A stretch of 64,000 nucleotides of DNA from Agromyces protaetiae. GTDB lineage: Bacteria; Actinomycetota; Actinomycetes; Actinomycetales; Microbacteriaceae. Within the stretch, counting starts at the first letter, position 1. Each line of letters starts with the position of its first letter. Shown here piece by piece: positions 45,401 to 53,887 of this stretch. The notes beneath the pieces are model-generated. The model searched no databases. It had not been told where the DNA came from and saw nothing but the letters and a program-made list of their open reading frames with translations. The stretch lies in contig NZ_CP133018.1 of assembly GCF_030866785.1 (NCBI RefSeq), forward strand, positions 2,666,001 through 2,730,000, in the 5' to 3' direction. The translations under genes were made by a program, and so were the position numbers.

Positions 45401-46702
45401 CTATCTGCCGATGCGCTCCACGATCAGCGCGCCGCCGTCTTCGATCGCGTCGCCCTCGTCGCCGATGCGCCACGCGCCCTCGACCGATTCGAGTGCGCGA
45501 GCGAAGCGCGCGGGCTCGTCGGCGTGCAGCGTGAACAGCGGTTGCCCGGCGCGCACCTGGTCGCCCGGCTTGGCGTGCAGGTCGATGCCGGCGGCGTGCT
45601 GCACCGGGTCCTCTTTGCGTGCGCGCCCGGCCCCGAGGCGCCAAGCGGCGATGCCGAACGGCAGCGCTTCCTGCGCGACGAGCACCCCGTCGCGGTCGGC
45701 CGTGACGACGTGCTGTTCGCGCGACACCGGCAGCGGGGCATCCGGATCGCCGCCCTGGGCGCGCACCGTGGCGCGCCAGACGTCCATGGCCCGGCCGTCG
45801 TCGAGTGCCGCCTCGACGTCGGCGTCGGGCTGCCCGGCGAGCGCGAGCATCTCGCGCGCGAGCGCGAGGGTGAGCTCGCGGACGTCGGCCGGTCCGCCTC
45901 CGCCGAGCACCTCGACCGACTCGCGGACCTCGTTCGCATTGCCGATGGTGAGCCCGAGCGGCACGTTCATGTTCGTGATCAGCGCGCTCGTCGCGACGCC
46001 CGCGTCTTCGCCGAGCTCGACCATCGTCCGCGCGAGCTCGCGCGAACGCTCGATGTCTTGCAGGAACGCGCCCGACCCGAACTTCACGTCGAGGACGAGC
46101 GCACCCGTGCCCTCCGCGATCTTCTTCGACATGATCGACGACGCGATCAGCGGGATCGCCTCGACGGTGCCGGTGATGTCCCGGAGCGCGTAGAGCTTCT
46201 TGTCGGCCGGCGCGAGACCGGCGCCCGCGGCGCAGATCACGCCGCCGTGGTCGCGCAGCTGCGTCATGATCTCGTCGTTGGTGAGCTCGGCGCGCCACCC
46301 GGGAATCGACTCGAGCTTGTCGAGCGTGCCGCCCGTGTGGCCGAGGCCGCGCCCGGAGAGCTGCGGGACGGCGACGCCGAAGACCGCGACGAGCGGCATG
46401 AGCGGCAACGTGATCTTGTCGCCGACGCCGCCCGTCGAGTGCTTGTCGGCGGTCGGCTTGCCGAGCCCCGAGAAGTCCATGCGCTCGCCCGACGCGATCA
46501 TCGCCATCGTGAGGTCGCGGATCTCGCGGCGCGCCATGCCGTTCAGGAAGATCGCCATGGTCATCGCCGACATCTGCTCGTCGGCGACGTACCCGCGGGT
46601 GTACGCGTCGATCAGCCACTGGATCTCGGCGGTGCCGAGCTCGCGGCCGTCGCGCTTCGCGCGGATGAGATCGACGGCGTCGAACGCTTCCACAGTGCTC
46701 AC
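45401..46702 (-). CDS. deoA: thymidine phosphorylase
   Basis: A 433-residue enzyme that splits thymidine or deoxyuridine to base and deoxyribose 1-phosphate. The signature is KHSTGGVGDKITLPLMPLVAVFG (about 86-108), preceded by DLIRAKRDGRELGTAEIQWLI and followed by SGRGLGHTGGTLDKLESIPG and LDVKFGSGAF. The C-terminal region GIAAWRLGAGRARKEDPVQHAAGI is also conserved. GTG 46702 overlaps the cdd stop by 4 bases; longer upstream frame is shadow. Confidence 0.94.
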   Translation of the reverse strand: MSTVEAFDAVDLIRAKRDGRELGTAEIQWLIDAYTRGYVADEQMSAMTMAIFLNGMARREIRDLTMAMIASGERMDFSGLGKPTADKHSTGGVGDKITLPLMPLVAVFGVAVPQLSGRGLGHTGGTLDKLESIPGWRAELTNDEIMTQLRDHGGVICAAGAGLAPADKKLYALRDITGTVEAIPLIASSIMSKKIAEGTGALVLDVKFGSGAFLQDIERSRELARTMVELGEDAGVATSALITNMNVPLGLTIGNANEVRESVEVLGGGGPADVRELTLALAREMLALAGQPDADVEAALDDGRAMDVWRATVRAQGGDPDAPLPVSREQHVVTADRDGVLVAQEALPFGIAAWRLGAGRARKEDPVQHAAGIDLHAKPGDQVRAGQPLFTLHADEPARFARALESVEGAWRIGDEGDAIEDGGALIVERIGR

Positions 46703-47133
46703 GCGGACTCCCCCTCGACGGGTGCGCCGCGGTAGGCGGCGAGCGTGCGCGGGCCGAACGCGTCGGGCAGCACCTCGTCGATCGTCTTGATGCCCGAGAC
46801 CGTCTCGAGCAGCATGCCCTCTGCGGAGTGCTCGTACAGCAGCTGCCGGCATCGCCCGCACGGCATGAGCGTCTGACCGTGCCCGTCGACGCACGAGAAC
46901 GCCACGAGCTTGCCGCCGCCCGACATGATGAGCGCCGACACGAGCGAGCATTCGGCGCAGAGGGTCACGCCGTACGACGCGTTCTCGACGTTCGCGCCGG
47001 TGACGACGCGTCCGTCGTCGACGATCGCCGCGGCGCCGACGGGGAACTGCGAGTACGGCACGTACGCCTTGGCCATGGCCTCGCTGGCGAGCTCACGCAG
47101 GTGCGGCCAGTCGATGGTCGCCGATTCGGTCAT
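46699..47133 (-). CDS. cdd: cytidine deaminase
   Basis: The 144-residue zinc enzyme converts (deoxy)cytidine to (deoxy)uridine, feeding DeoA. Catalytic CAE (59-61) and zinc ligands in PCGRCRQ (C92, C95) are present, with YVPYSQFPVGAA (24-35) as the substrate loop. The length fits the tetrameric type. It follows the ABC permeases by about 80 bases and overlaps deoA by 4, so uptake and breakdown genes are linked. Confidence 0.95.
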   Translation of the reverse strand: MTESATIDWPHLRELASEAMAKAYVPYSQFPVGAAAIVDDGRVVTGANVENASYGVTLCAECSLVSALIMSGGGKLVAFSCVDGHGQTLMPCGRCRQLLYEHSAEGMLLETVSGIKTIDEVLPDAFGPRTLAAYRGAPVEGESA

Positions 47134-47212
47134 GGTGTTCCCCCGTCTCGGGTGGTTCGGTCGGTCGGTTCCGGATGCCTCGGCGGCACGCCCGGCTCAG
47201 GCTTCGCCGGCC

Positions 47213-48511
47213 TCAGGACTTGATGTAGGGCTTGCCCGCCGCGGCGGGGCCGCGGACCTTGCCCACGAGCCCGGCGACGGCGAAGATCGTGATCACGTAG
47301 GGCAGCATGAGCAGGAACTCGCTGGGCACGGGCGAGCCGATCACGCCGAGGGTGTTCTGCAGGTTCGACGCGAAGCCGAACAGCAGCGCGGCGAGCGTCG
47401 CCTTGATCGGGTCCCACTGGCCGAAGATCACCGCGGCGAGGGCGATGAACCCGGCGCCCGCGGTCATCTCCTTGTTGAAGGCACCCACCGAGCCGAGGGT
47501 GAAGAACGCCCCGCCCAGGCCCGCGATCGCGCCCGCGAGCGAGACGTTCCAGAACCTCGTGCGCGGCACGTTGATGCCCACGGTGTCGGCCGCCTGCGGG
47601 TGCTCGCCCACCGCGCGCAGGCGGAGGCCCCACTTGGTGTGGAACAGCCCGATGTAGACGGCGATCACGGCGATGTACATCAGGTACACGATGATCGTCT
47701 GCCGGAAGAAGGTGGGCCCGATGATCGGGATGTCGGCCAGGATCGGGATGTTGATCCGCTCGAACCGGGGCGGCGAGTTCAGCGCCGCCGCGTTCGGAGC
47801 GAGCACCTGCGAGAACAGGAAGCTGGTGAACCCGATGACCAGCACGTTCAACACGACACCGACGATGACCTGGTCGACGAAGTACTTGATGGAGAACGCG
47901 GCGAGCACGAACGAGACCAGCACGCCGGCGACCGCCGCGGCGAGCAGGCCGAGGTACGGGTTGCCGGTCGCGGACGCGACGATCGCGGACGTGAACGCGC
48001 CCGCGAGCAACTGCCCCTCGATCGCGATGTTGATGACGCCGACGCGCTCGGAGATCACGCCGGAGAGCGAACCGAAGATCAGCGGCACCGAGAGGCTGAG
48101 CGCGCCCGCGAGCAGACCCGCCAGCGGGATCACGTTCGTCGACGCCCCTGCCGCGGCCCAGGTGAGGAAGCCGATGACGAACACCACGGCGAAGACCGCC
48201 ATGAGCCAGATCGGCACCTTGCGGCGTGCTCGGACCATGAACGCAGACGCGGCCGTGATCGCCGCGAGCAGCGCCAGGACCACCCAGGTGGTGATCGTCG
48301 CGTTCAGCACGACCTCGGGCAGCTGCACCGCGTCGCCCGCGGCCGAGATGCGGAACGTGGCCTCGCCGCCGTGCGGCGCGAGCAGGAACAGCAGTGCCGC
48401 GAGCACGGTCACGATGCCGAACGCGATCGGCGCCTTCCAGCTGACGACCACGGTCTTCGCGAGCACGGGCTCCTGCGGCGAGACCGCCTGGTGCTGAGGT
48501 GCGATGGTCAT
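47213..48511 (-). CDS. nucleoside ABC transporter permease (BMP system, second)
   Basis: A 432-residue membrane protein of the BPD_transp_2 group that pairs with BMP-type binding proteins. About ten hydrophobic segments; the core SGVISERVGVINIAIEGQLLAGAFTSAIVA and LRLRAVGEHPQAADTVGINVPRTRFWNVSLAGAIAGLGGAFF is characteristic of nucleoside permeases. Residues 1-110 form an extra N-terminal region with three helices. The ATG overlaps the previous permease stop by 4 bases. It ends in a short cytoplasmic tail. Confidence 0.92.
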   Translation of the reverse strand: MTIAPQHQAVSPQEPVLAKTVVVSWKAPIAFGIVTVLAALLFLLAPHGGEATFRISAAGDAVQLPEVVLNATITTWVVLALLAAITAASAFMVRARRKVPIWLMAVFAVVFVIGFLTWAAAGASTNVIPLAGLLAGALSLSVPLIFGSLSGVISERVGVINIAIEGQLLAGAFTSAIVASATGNPYLGLLAAAVAGVLVSFVLAAFSIKYFVDQVIVGVVLNVLVIGFTSFLFSQVLAPNAAALNSPPRFERINIPILADIPIIGPTFFRQTIIVYLMYIAVIAVYIGLFHTKWGLRLRAVGEHPQAADTVGINVPRTRFWNVSLAGAIAGLGGAFFTLGSVGAFNKEMTAGAGFIALAAVIFGQWDPIKATLAALLFGFASNLQNTLGVIGSPVPSEFLLMLPYVITIFAVAGLVGKVRGPAAAGKPYIKS

Positions 48512-49812
48512 TTGGCCGCCACCTCCTTCGTCACGATCGGCCTGGGTCGCTTCGGGCCGGCGCCGGGGGCCGGCAGCCGGAAGATGGCCCGCACCAGCGG
48601 CGGTGCGGCGATGAAGAGGACGATGAGCGACTGCACGACGAGGACGATGTCGATCGGCACGCCCTCGGCGGCCTGCATCGAGAATCCGCCCGCCTTGAAC
48701 GCGCCGAACAGGATGCCGGCGGCGAGCACGCCCCAGGGCGTGGAGCGGCCGAGCAGCGCGACCGTGATCGCGTCGAACCCGATACCCGCGTCGATGCCCG
48801 ACGAGAAGCCGGTCGTGACGGTGCCGAGCACCTGGCTCACACCGGCGAGGCCGACGAGCGCGCCCGAGATGAGCATCGCGTAGACGTACATCGCCTTGAC
48901 GTTGATGCCCGCGACCCTGGCGGCGTTCGGGTTCTCACCGACCGCACGGAACTGGAAGCCCAGCGCCGATCGGTCGAGGATCCACCACACCAGCACCACC
49001 GCGGCGATCGAGAGCACGAAGCCGAAGTGCAGGTTGTACTGCGGGCCGAGCAGGTCGAAGAACACCGCCGTGTCTTTCATCGGCGGCGTCTTCGGGTTGT
49101 TGGAGCCGGGTGCCTGCAGCAGGCCGGGGGTGCGGAGCATCCACGTGACCAGATACAGCGCGACGTAGTTGAGCATGATCGTGACGATCACCTCGTGCGC
49201 GCCGGTGCGCGCCTTCAGCAACCCGGCGATGCCGGCCCACAGTGCACCGGCGAGCATGCCGACGAGCAGCGCGACGACCATGTGCAGCACGGGCGGGAGG
49301 TCGAACGAGAATGCGACCCAGCCGGCACCCGCCGCGGCCATGAGCATCTGGCCGCGGCCACCGATGTTGAACATGCCGACGCGGAAGGCGAGCGCGACGC
49401 CGAGGCCGGCTGCGATCAAGGGGGTCGCGAAGGTGAGCGTCTCCGTGAGTGGACGGATGCCGGTCACGAAGTCGGGTCGGCGGAAGTTGTACACCGCGCC
49501 CTGGAAGAAGGCAGTGTAGGCGCCGGCGACCGAGTCCCAGATCGCGACGAGCGTGTCGCCCGGCCGCGCGAAGAAGTACGCCGAAGTCTCTTGCACGCGC
49601 TCGTCGGTGAACGCGATCATGATCGCGCCGACGATGAGCGCCAGCACGACGGCGAGCACCGAGATGATCGCATTGCCGGTCGCGATCTCGCGGAACGCGC
49701 GATGCCAGCGCCCCTCGGGCTCAGGCTCGGGCTCGGGCTTCGTCACCGGGGTCTCCGGCGGAACCTGCGAGCCCGTCTCGAGTGCGACGTCGGGATCGTT
49801 GGGGCTGCTCAC
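48508..49812 (-). CDS. nucleoside ABC transporter permease (BMP system, first)
   Basis: A 434-residue permease partner. The N-terminus to residue 40 is rich in Pro and Glu (VTKPEPEPEPEGRW), cytoplasmic, then about nine to ten hydrophobic segments. GLGVALAFRVGMFNIGGRGQMLMAAAGAGWVA and FRAVGENPNAARVAGINVKAMYVYAMLISGALVGLAGVSQVLG are family blocks. GTG 49812 overlaps the ATPase stop. Together with the next gene it forms the heterodimeric channel. Confidence 0.92.
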   Translation of the reverse strand: MSSPNDPDVALETGSQVPPETPVTKPEPEPEPEGRWHRAFREIATGNAIISVLAVVLALIVGAIMIAFTDERVQETSAYFFARPGDTLVAIWDSVAGAYTAFFQGAVYNFRRPDFVTGIRPLTETLTFATPLIAAGLGVALAFRVGMFNIGGRGQMLMAAAGAGWVAFSFDLPPVLHMVVALLVGMLAGALWAGIAGLLKARTGAHEVIVTIMLNYVALYLVTWMLRTPGLLQAPGSNNPKTPPMKDTAVFFDLLGPQYNLHFGFVLSIAAVVLVWWILDRSALGFQFRAVGENPNAARVAGINVKAMYVYAMLISGALVGLAGVSQVLGTVTTGFSSGIDAGIGFDAITVALLGRSTPWGVLAAGILFGAFKAGGFSMQAAEGVPIDIVLVVQSLIVLFIAAPPLVRAIFRLPAPGAGPKRPRPIVTKEVAAK

Positions 49813-51329
49813 GCGGCGGCTCCTTCGTGGTCGGGCGACTCGCCGGCCATCATGAGGCCGAGCGTGTCGCGGGACGTATCTCCCGGAACGATGCCGACGA
49901 CCCGGCCCCGGTACATCACCATGATCCGGTCGGCGAGCGCCGTGACCTCGTCGAGCTCGGTCGACACGACCACGACCGGCACACCCGCGTCGCGGGACTC
50001 CACGATGCGCTTGTGGATGAACTCGATCGAACCGACGTCGACGCCGCGCGTGGGCTGCGCCGCGACCAGCAGTCGAAGCTCACGGCTGAGCTCGCGCGCC
50101 AGGACGACCTTCTGCTGGTTGCCGCCGGAGAGCCGGCCGACCTTCGTCTCGATCGAGGGCGTGCGCACGTCGTACTCCGCGACCTTCTCGCGGGCGAAGT
50201 CGGCCAGCGCGCCGCGCTGCAGGTTGCCGCCCTTCACGAACGGCGCGCCGTCGGAACGGTCGAGCATGAGGTTCTCGGCGATCGTGAACTCGGCGACGAG
50301 CCCGTCTTCCTTTCGGTCTTCGGGCACGAACCCGACGCCCGCGTTGAGGATCTTGCGCACGGTGTCGCCGTTCAGCTCGTTGCCGTCCAGCCGGATCGAG
50401 CCGCGCACGCGCTCCTGCAGGCCCACCAGGGCCTCGGTGAGCTCCGTCTGCCCGTTGCCCTGCACGCCGGCGACCGCGAGGACCTCACCGCGGCGGACCT
50501 CGAACGACACATCGTTGACCACGAGCTGCCCGATCGGATCGATCACCGTGAGCCCGTCGACCACCAGTGCCGGCTCGCCGAGCTTCGGCGCACCCTTCTG
50601 CACCGTCAGTTCGACTGCACGGCCCACCATCAGCGAGGCCAGCTCGGCGTTCGACGCGGTCGGCGCCGCCTCACCGACGACCTTGCCGAGCCGGATCACC
50701 GTGATGCGGTCGGCGACCTCGCGGACCTCGCGCAGCTTGTGCGTGATGAACACGATCGACGTGCCACTCGCCTTGAGCTGGCGCATGATCGCCATCAGCT
50801 CATCGGTCTCCTGGGGGGTGAGGACCGCCGTCGGCTCGTCGAACACGAGCACCTTCGCGTCGCGCGAGAGCGCCTTGATGATCTCGACCCGCTGCTGCAC
50901 ACCCACGGGCAGGTCGTCGACCAGCGCGTCGGGATCGACATCGAACCCGAACCGGTCGGAGATCTCGCGCACGCGCGCCCGCGCGGCCTGCAGGTCGAGC
51001 CGGCCACCGAGCTTGGTCTCTTCATGGCCGAGCATGACGTTCTCGGCGACCGTGAAGACCGGGATCAGCATGAAGTGCTGGTGCACCATGCCGATGCCCG
51101 CGCGCATGGCGTCGCCGGGACCGGCGAAGTGCTGGACCTCGTCGTTCAGCAGGATCTCGCCGGAGTCGGCCTGATAGAGGCCGTAGAGCACGTTCATGAG
51201 GGTGGACTTGCCCGCGCCGTTCTCGCCGAGCAGACAGTGGATCTCGCCGGCCTCGACAGTGAGGTCGATGTGGTCGTTGGCCACGAGCGTCCCGAACGTT
51301 TTCGTGATGCCTCGGAGCTCGAGTTTCAT
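49809..51329 (-). CDS. nucleoside ABC transporter ATPase (two-domain)
   Basis: A 506-residue protein with two fused nucleotide-binding domains. The first has Walker A GENGAGKST (35-43), Q-loop VHQHFMLIPVFTVAENV and Walker B VLVFDEPTAVLTP. The second has GVQGNGQTE in place of a full Walker A and signature LSGGNQQKVVLAREL, as in RbsA/MglA-like and BMP-linked ATPases where only one site is canonical. ATG 51329 is 7 bases after TAGGAT (51337-51342), a leaderless start. It energises import of nucleosides delivered by the BMP lipoproteins. Confidence 0.93.
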   Translation of the reverse strand: MKLELRGITKTFGTLVANDHIDLTVEAGEIHCLLGENGAGKSTLMNVLYGLYQADSGEILLNDEVQHFAGPGDAMRAGIGMVHQHFMLIPVFTVAENVMLGHEETKLGGRLDLQAARARVREISDRFGFDVDPDALVDDLPVGVQQRVEIIKALSRDAKVLVFDEPTAVLTPQETDELMAIMRQLKASGTSIVFITHKLREVREVADRITVIRLGKVVGEAAPTASNAELASLMVGRAVELTVQKGAPKLGEPALVVDGLTVIDPIGQLVVNDVSFEVRRGEVLAVAGVQGNGQTELTEALVGLQERVRGSIRLDGNELNGDTVRKILNAGVGFVPEDRKEDGLVAEFTIAENLMLDRSDGAPFVKGGNLQRGALADFAREKVAEYDVRTPSIETKVGRLSGGNQQKVVLARELSRELRLLVAAQPTRGVDVGSIEFIHKRIVESRDAGVPVVVVSTELDEVTALADRIMVMYRGRVVGIVPGDTSRDTLGLMMAGESPDHEGAAA

Positions 51330-51336
51330 GTCACCG

Positions 51337-51342
51337 ATCCTA
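51337..51342 (-). promoter_or_regulatory. -10 element (TAGGAT) for the nucleoside ABC operon
   Basis: TAGGAT on the reverse strand is 7 bases before ATG 51329. It would start a transcript covering ATPase, permeases and cdd-deoA. Confidence 0.5.
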
Positions 51343-51448
51343 GTGTTGGGGCTGCGAATGCAGGAGGGCGTGCGCAAATGTCGGCGGGCGCGGGCCTCGG
51401 TGCGCAGATGTTGCGGATGTCGCGCATCCGCGCCGCACGGAAACACGA

Positions 51449-51482
51449 GGCGGGGAGGCCGGCGCACGCCGGCCTCCCCGCC
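51449..51482 (-). terminator. strong hairpin after the first BMP lipoprotein gene
   Basis: A perfect 15-bp stem (GGCGGGGAGGCCGGC with GCCGGCCTCCCCGCC) and a 4-base loop, followed on the reverse strand by TCGTGTTTCCG. It separates the abundant binding-protein transcript from the ATPase gene. Confidence 0.75.
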
Positions 51483-51510
51483 TGTCAGCTGTCAGTGCCG
51501 CACTGCCGCC

Positions 51511-52611
51511 TTATCCGGCGAGGTACGACTCGACCGTGATGTCGCCGGCGATGATCGCGTCGCGCAGCTCCTGGATCTTCGCGTCGAGCTCGGCCGGAAC
51601 GCGGTCGGTCCAGTCGTGGTAGTCCGCGAGACCGACGCCCTCGTTCTCGAGCGTGCCGACGAACGGCGTCGTGTCGAACTCGTCGTTGCCGGCCTCGACG
51701 ATCGCCTCGTGGACACCCACGTCGATGCCCTTGGTGATCGAGGTCAGCAGCAGGTCACCGACCGACGGGTCGGTCTCGAACACGTCGGCGTCGACACCGA
51801 GCAGCGCGATCTCGCGACCCGAGTCGCGGATGGCGACCGCGGCCGACTGGTAGATCGGGCCGCCGACGGGCAGCAGCACGTCGACGTTCTGGTCGATGAT
51901 GCCCTGCGCGACCTGACGTGCGCCGTCGTTGGCCTCGAAGCCGCCCGTGAAGGAGCCGTCCTGCGCTGCGGTGTCCCAGCCGATGACCTTGACGTCGGTG
52001 CCGTTCTCTTCGTTGTAGTGGCTCACGCCCTGCGCGAAGCCGTCCATGAAGATGGTCACCGTCGGAATGTTCATGCCGCCGAAGGTGCCCACGGCACCGG
52101 TCTGCGAGACACCGGCCGAGAGGTAGCCCGCGAGGAACGCGGCCTGGGCGGTGTCGAAGATGATCGGCTTGATGTTGTCGGCGTCGGTGGTGCCGTCGAA
52201 GTCCTGGTCCACCGGGTCGTCGATCGAGACGTAGTCGATGTCGGGGTTCGCGGTGGCCGACTCGAGCGCGGCGGGCGCGAGCAGGAAGCCGACCGTGACG
52301 ATGGCGTTGCAGCCCTGGTCGACGAGGCTCGTCAGGTTCGCGTTGTAGTCGGTCTCAGCGGCCGACTCGACCTTGATCGGCTCGACGCCGAGCTCTTCGG
52401 CCGCCGCGTCGAGGCCCTCGGCGCCGAGCTGGTTGAAGGACTTGTCGTCGAACCCGCCCGCGTCGGAGACCATGCAGGGCAGGAAGTCGCTGGCCGCCTC
52501 GGTGCCGCCGTCACCCGAATCCTCGGGAGCGGATGCGCAACCGGCGAGCAGCACCGCACTGCCGAGCAGGGCGAACCCGCCGAGCGCGGCCTTCTTCGTC
52601 GTGATCCTCAC
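51511..52611 (-). CDS. BMP family nucleoside-binding lipoprotein (proximal copy)
   Basis: A 366-residue lipid-anchored binding protein of the BMP/PnrA family. The signal peptide ends in LLAGC (Cys25). The mature part has CMVSDAGGFDDKSFNQLGAEGLDAAAEELG, IVTVGFLLAPAALESA and IIFDTAQAAFLAGYLSAGVSQTGAVGTFGG, the nucleoside-binding family blocks, and TFMDG-type IFMDGFAQGVSHYN. GTG 52611 has GGAGG 5 bases upstream. It delivers nucleosides to the ABC channel downstream. It is about half identical by eye to the distal copy at 52783. Confidence 0.93.
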   Translation of the reverse strand: MRITTKKAALGGFALLGSAVLLAGCASAPEDSGDGGTEAASDFLPCMVSDAGGFDDKSFNQLGAEGLDAAAEELGVEPIKVESAAETDYNANLTSLVDQGCNAIVTVGFLLAPAALESATANPDIDYVSIDDPVDQDFDGTTDADNIKPIIFDTAQAAFLAGYLSAGVSQTGAVGTFGGMNIPTVTIFMDGFAQGVSHYNEENGTDVKVIGWDTAAQDGSFTGGFEANDGARQVAQGIIDQNVDVLLPVGGPIYQSAAVAIRDSGREIALLGVDADVFETDPSVGDLLLTSITKGIDVGVHEAIVEAGNDEFDTTPFVGTLENEGVGLADYHDWTDRVPAELDAKIQELRDAIIAGDITVESYLAG

Positions 52612-52739
52612 TGTGTCCTCCAAAAGACTGCTCCCCGAACGTCGTATGCGGGGGTGGTGCACTCACGTTACCCAATGTGTCGCGCGGCTCCGCGGCCCGA
52701 TGCGCACGCGACATCCAATGGTTATCAAGAAGCGACAAT

Positions 52740-52755
52740 CTGCTCATATGAGCAG
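52740..52755. promoter_or_regulatory. perfect 16-bp palindrome between the two BMP genes
   Basis: CTGCTCATATGAGCAG is a perfect palindrome 130 bases upstream of the proximal BMP gene and 28 bases after the distal one stops. It could be an operator for the nucleoside cluster. It has no T-run on either side, so a terminator role is less likely. Confidence 0.5.
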
Positions 52756-52782
52756 GTGATCCTCCGCTCGCGACCGCCCGGA

Positions 52783-53844
52783 TCAGGGTGCGCTCGGCGA
52801 CTCGACGACGAGCTCACCGGAGATGATCTGCTGCCGCAGACCGTCGATCTCCGCCTCGAGCTCGGGCGTGACGAGGCTCGCCAGGTCGTGGAACGGCGCG
52901 ATCTCGACGCCGCCGTTCTCGAGCGTGCCCACGTAGGGCTCGTTCGTGAACGTCTCATCGACCACGTCGCCGACGATCTCCACCATGGCCTGCTGGGTGT
53001 TCTTCAGCACGCTCGTGAGCAGCACCGGACGGTACTCGGCGGGGAGCGTCTCGTAGCCGTCGCTGTCGACCCAGATGACCGAGACGCCGTCGCGCTCGAC
53101 GGCGGCGGCGGTCGCGCCCTCGCCGACCTGCCCGGCGACCGGGAGCAGCACGTCGGCGCCCTGATCGATGAACCCCTCGGCGAGCACCTTGCCCTTGTTG
53201 ATGTCCTCGAAGTCCCCCGTGAACGAGCCGTCCTGCGCCGCCTTGTCCCAGCCCAGCGCCCGGACCGCCGTACCGTGCGCGGCATTGTAGGCAGCCACCC
53301 CGTCGACGAACCCGTCCATGAACAGCGTGACCGGCGGCTGGTTCCCGCCGCCGAACGTGGCGACCACACCGGTCGTACTCACGCCCGCGGCCAGGTACCC
53401 GGCGAGGAACGCCGCCTGCGCCGTGTCGAAGACGACCGGCTTGACGTTGTCGGCCTCGACCGTCTCGTCGACGATCGCGAACGCGAGGTCGGGATTGGCC
53501 TCGGCCTGCTCGCTCGTCGCCTCCGCGAGCTCCCAGCCGACCGTGACGATGAGCTGACACCCCGAGTCGACGGCCTGTTGCACATTGGGGGCGAGGTCGG
53601 TCTCACCCGTCGACACCAGCGCCTCGGACTCGACCCCGAGCTCTTCCTCGGCGAGCTGCAGGCCCTCCCAGCTCGACTGGTTGAACGAGCGGTCCTCGAG
53701 ACCGCCCGAGTTGGTCACCATCCGCGCGCAGACCTCGCTGCCGGCGGCCTCGCCGCCCGACTCGGGCGCGCTCGCGCACGCGACCAGGACGAGGGATGCC
53801 GCGGCCACGGCCCCCAGGGCGGTGAGACGTCGTGTCCGAAGCAT
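52783..53844 (-). CDS. BMP family nucleoside-binding lipoprotein (distal copy)
   Basis: A 353-residue paralogue of the proximal copy. Lipobox VLVAC (Cys23). CARMVTNSGGLEDRSFNQSSWEGLQLAEEELG, LIVTVGWELAEATSEQAEANPDLAF and VVFDTAQAAFLAGYLAAGVSTTGVVATFGG align block for block with the neighbour. A tandem duplication with divergence suggests that the one ABC channel is served by two binding proteins with different nucleoside preference. It lies 30 bases after the end of the guanylyltransferase gene on the same strand. Confidence 0.92.
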   Translation of the reverse strand: MLRTRRLTALGAVAAASLVLVACASAPESGGEAAGSEVCARMVTNSGGLEDRSFNQSSWEGLQLAEEELGVESEALVSTGETDLAPNVQQAVDSGCQLIVTVGWELAEATSEQAEANPDLAFAIVDETVEADNVKPVVFDTAQAAFLAGYLAAGVSTTGVVATFGGGNQPPVTLFMDGFVDGVAAYNAAHGTAVRALGWDKAAQDGSFTGDFEDINKGKVLAEGFIDQGADVLLPVAGQVGEGATAAAVERDGVSVIWVDSDGYETLPAEYRPVLLTSVLKNTQQAMVEIVGDVVDETFTNEPYVGTLENGGVEIAPFHDLASLVTPELEAEIDGLRQQIISGELVVESPSAP

Positions 53845-53857
53845 CCGTCGCTCCTCT

Positions 53858-53887
53858 CTCTACAGCACGTCGCTCTACAGCACGTCG
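53858..53887. repeat. 15-bp tandem duplication at the end of the guanylyltransferase gene
   Basis: CTCTACAGCACGTCG occurs twice in direct succession. The inner copy contains the stop codon of the gene at 53875, so the duplication lies mostly downstream of coding sequence and does not alter the protein. Confidence 0.8.
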
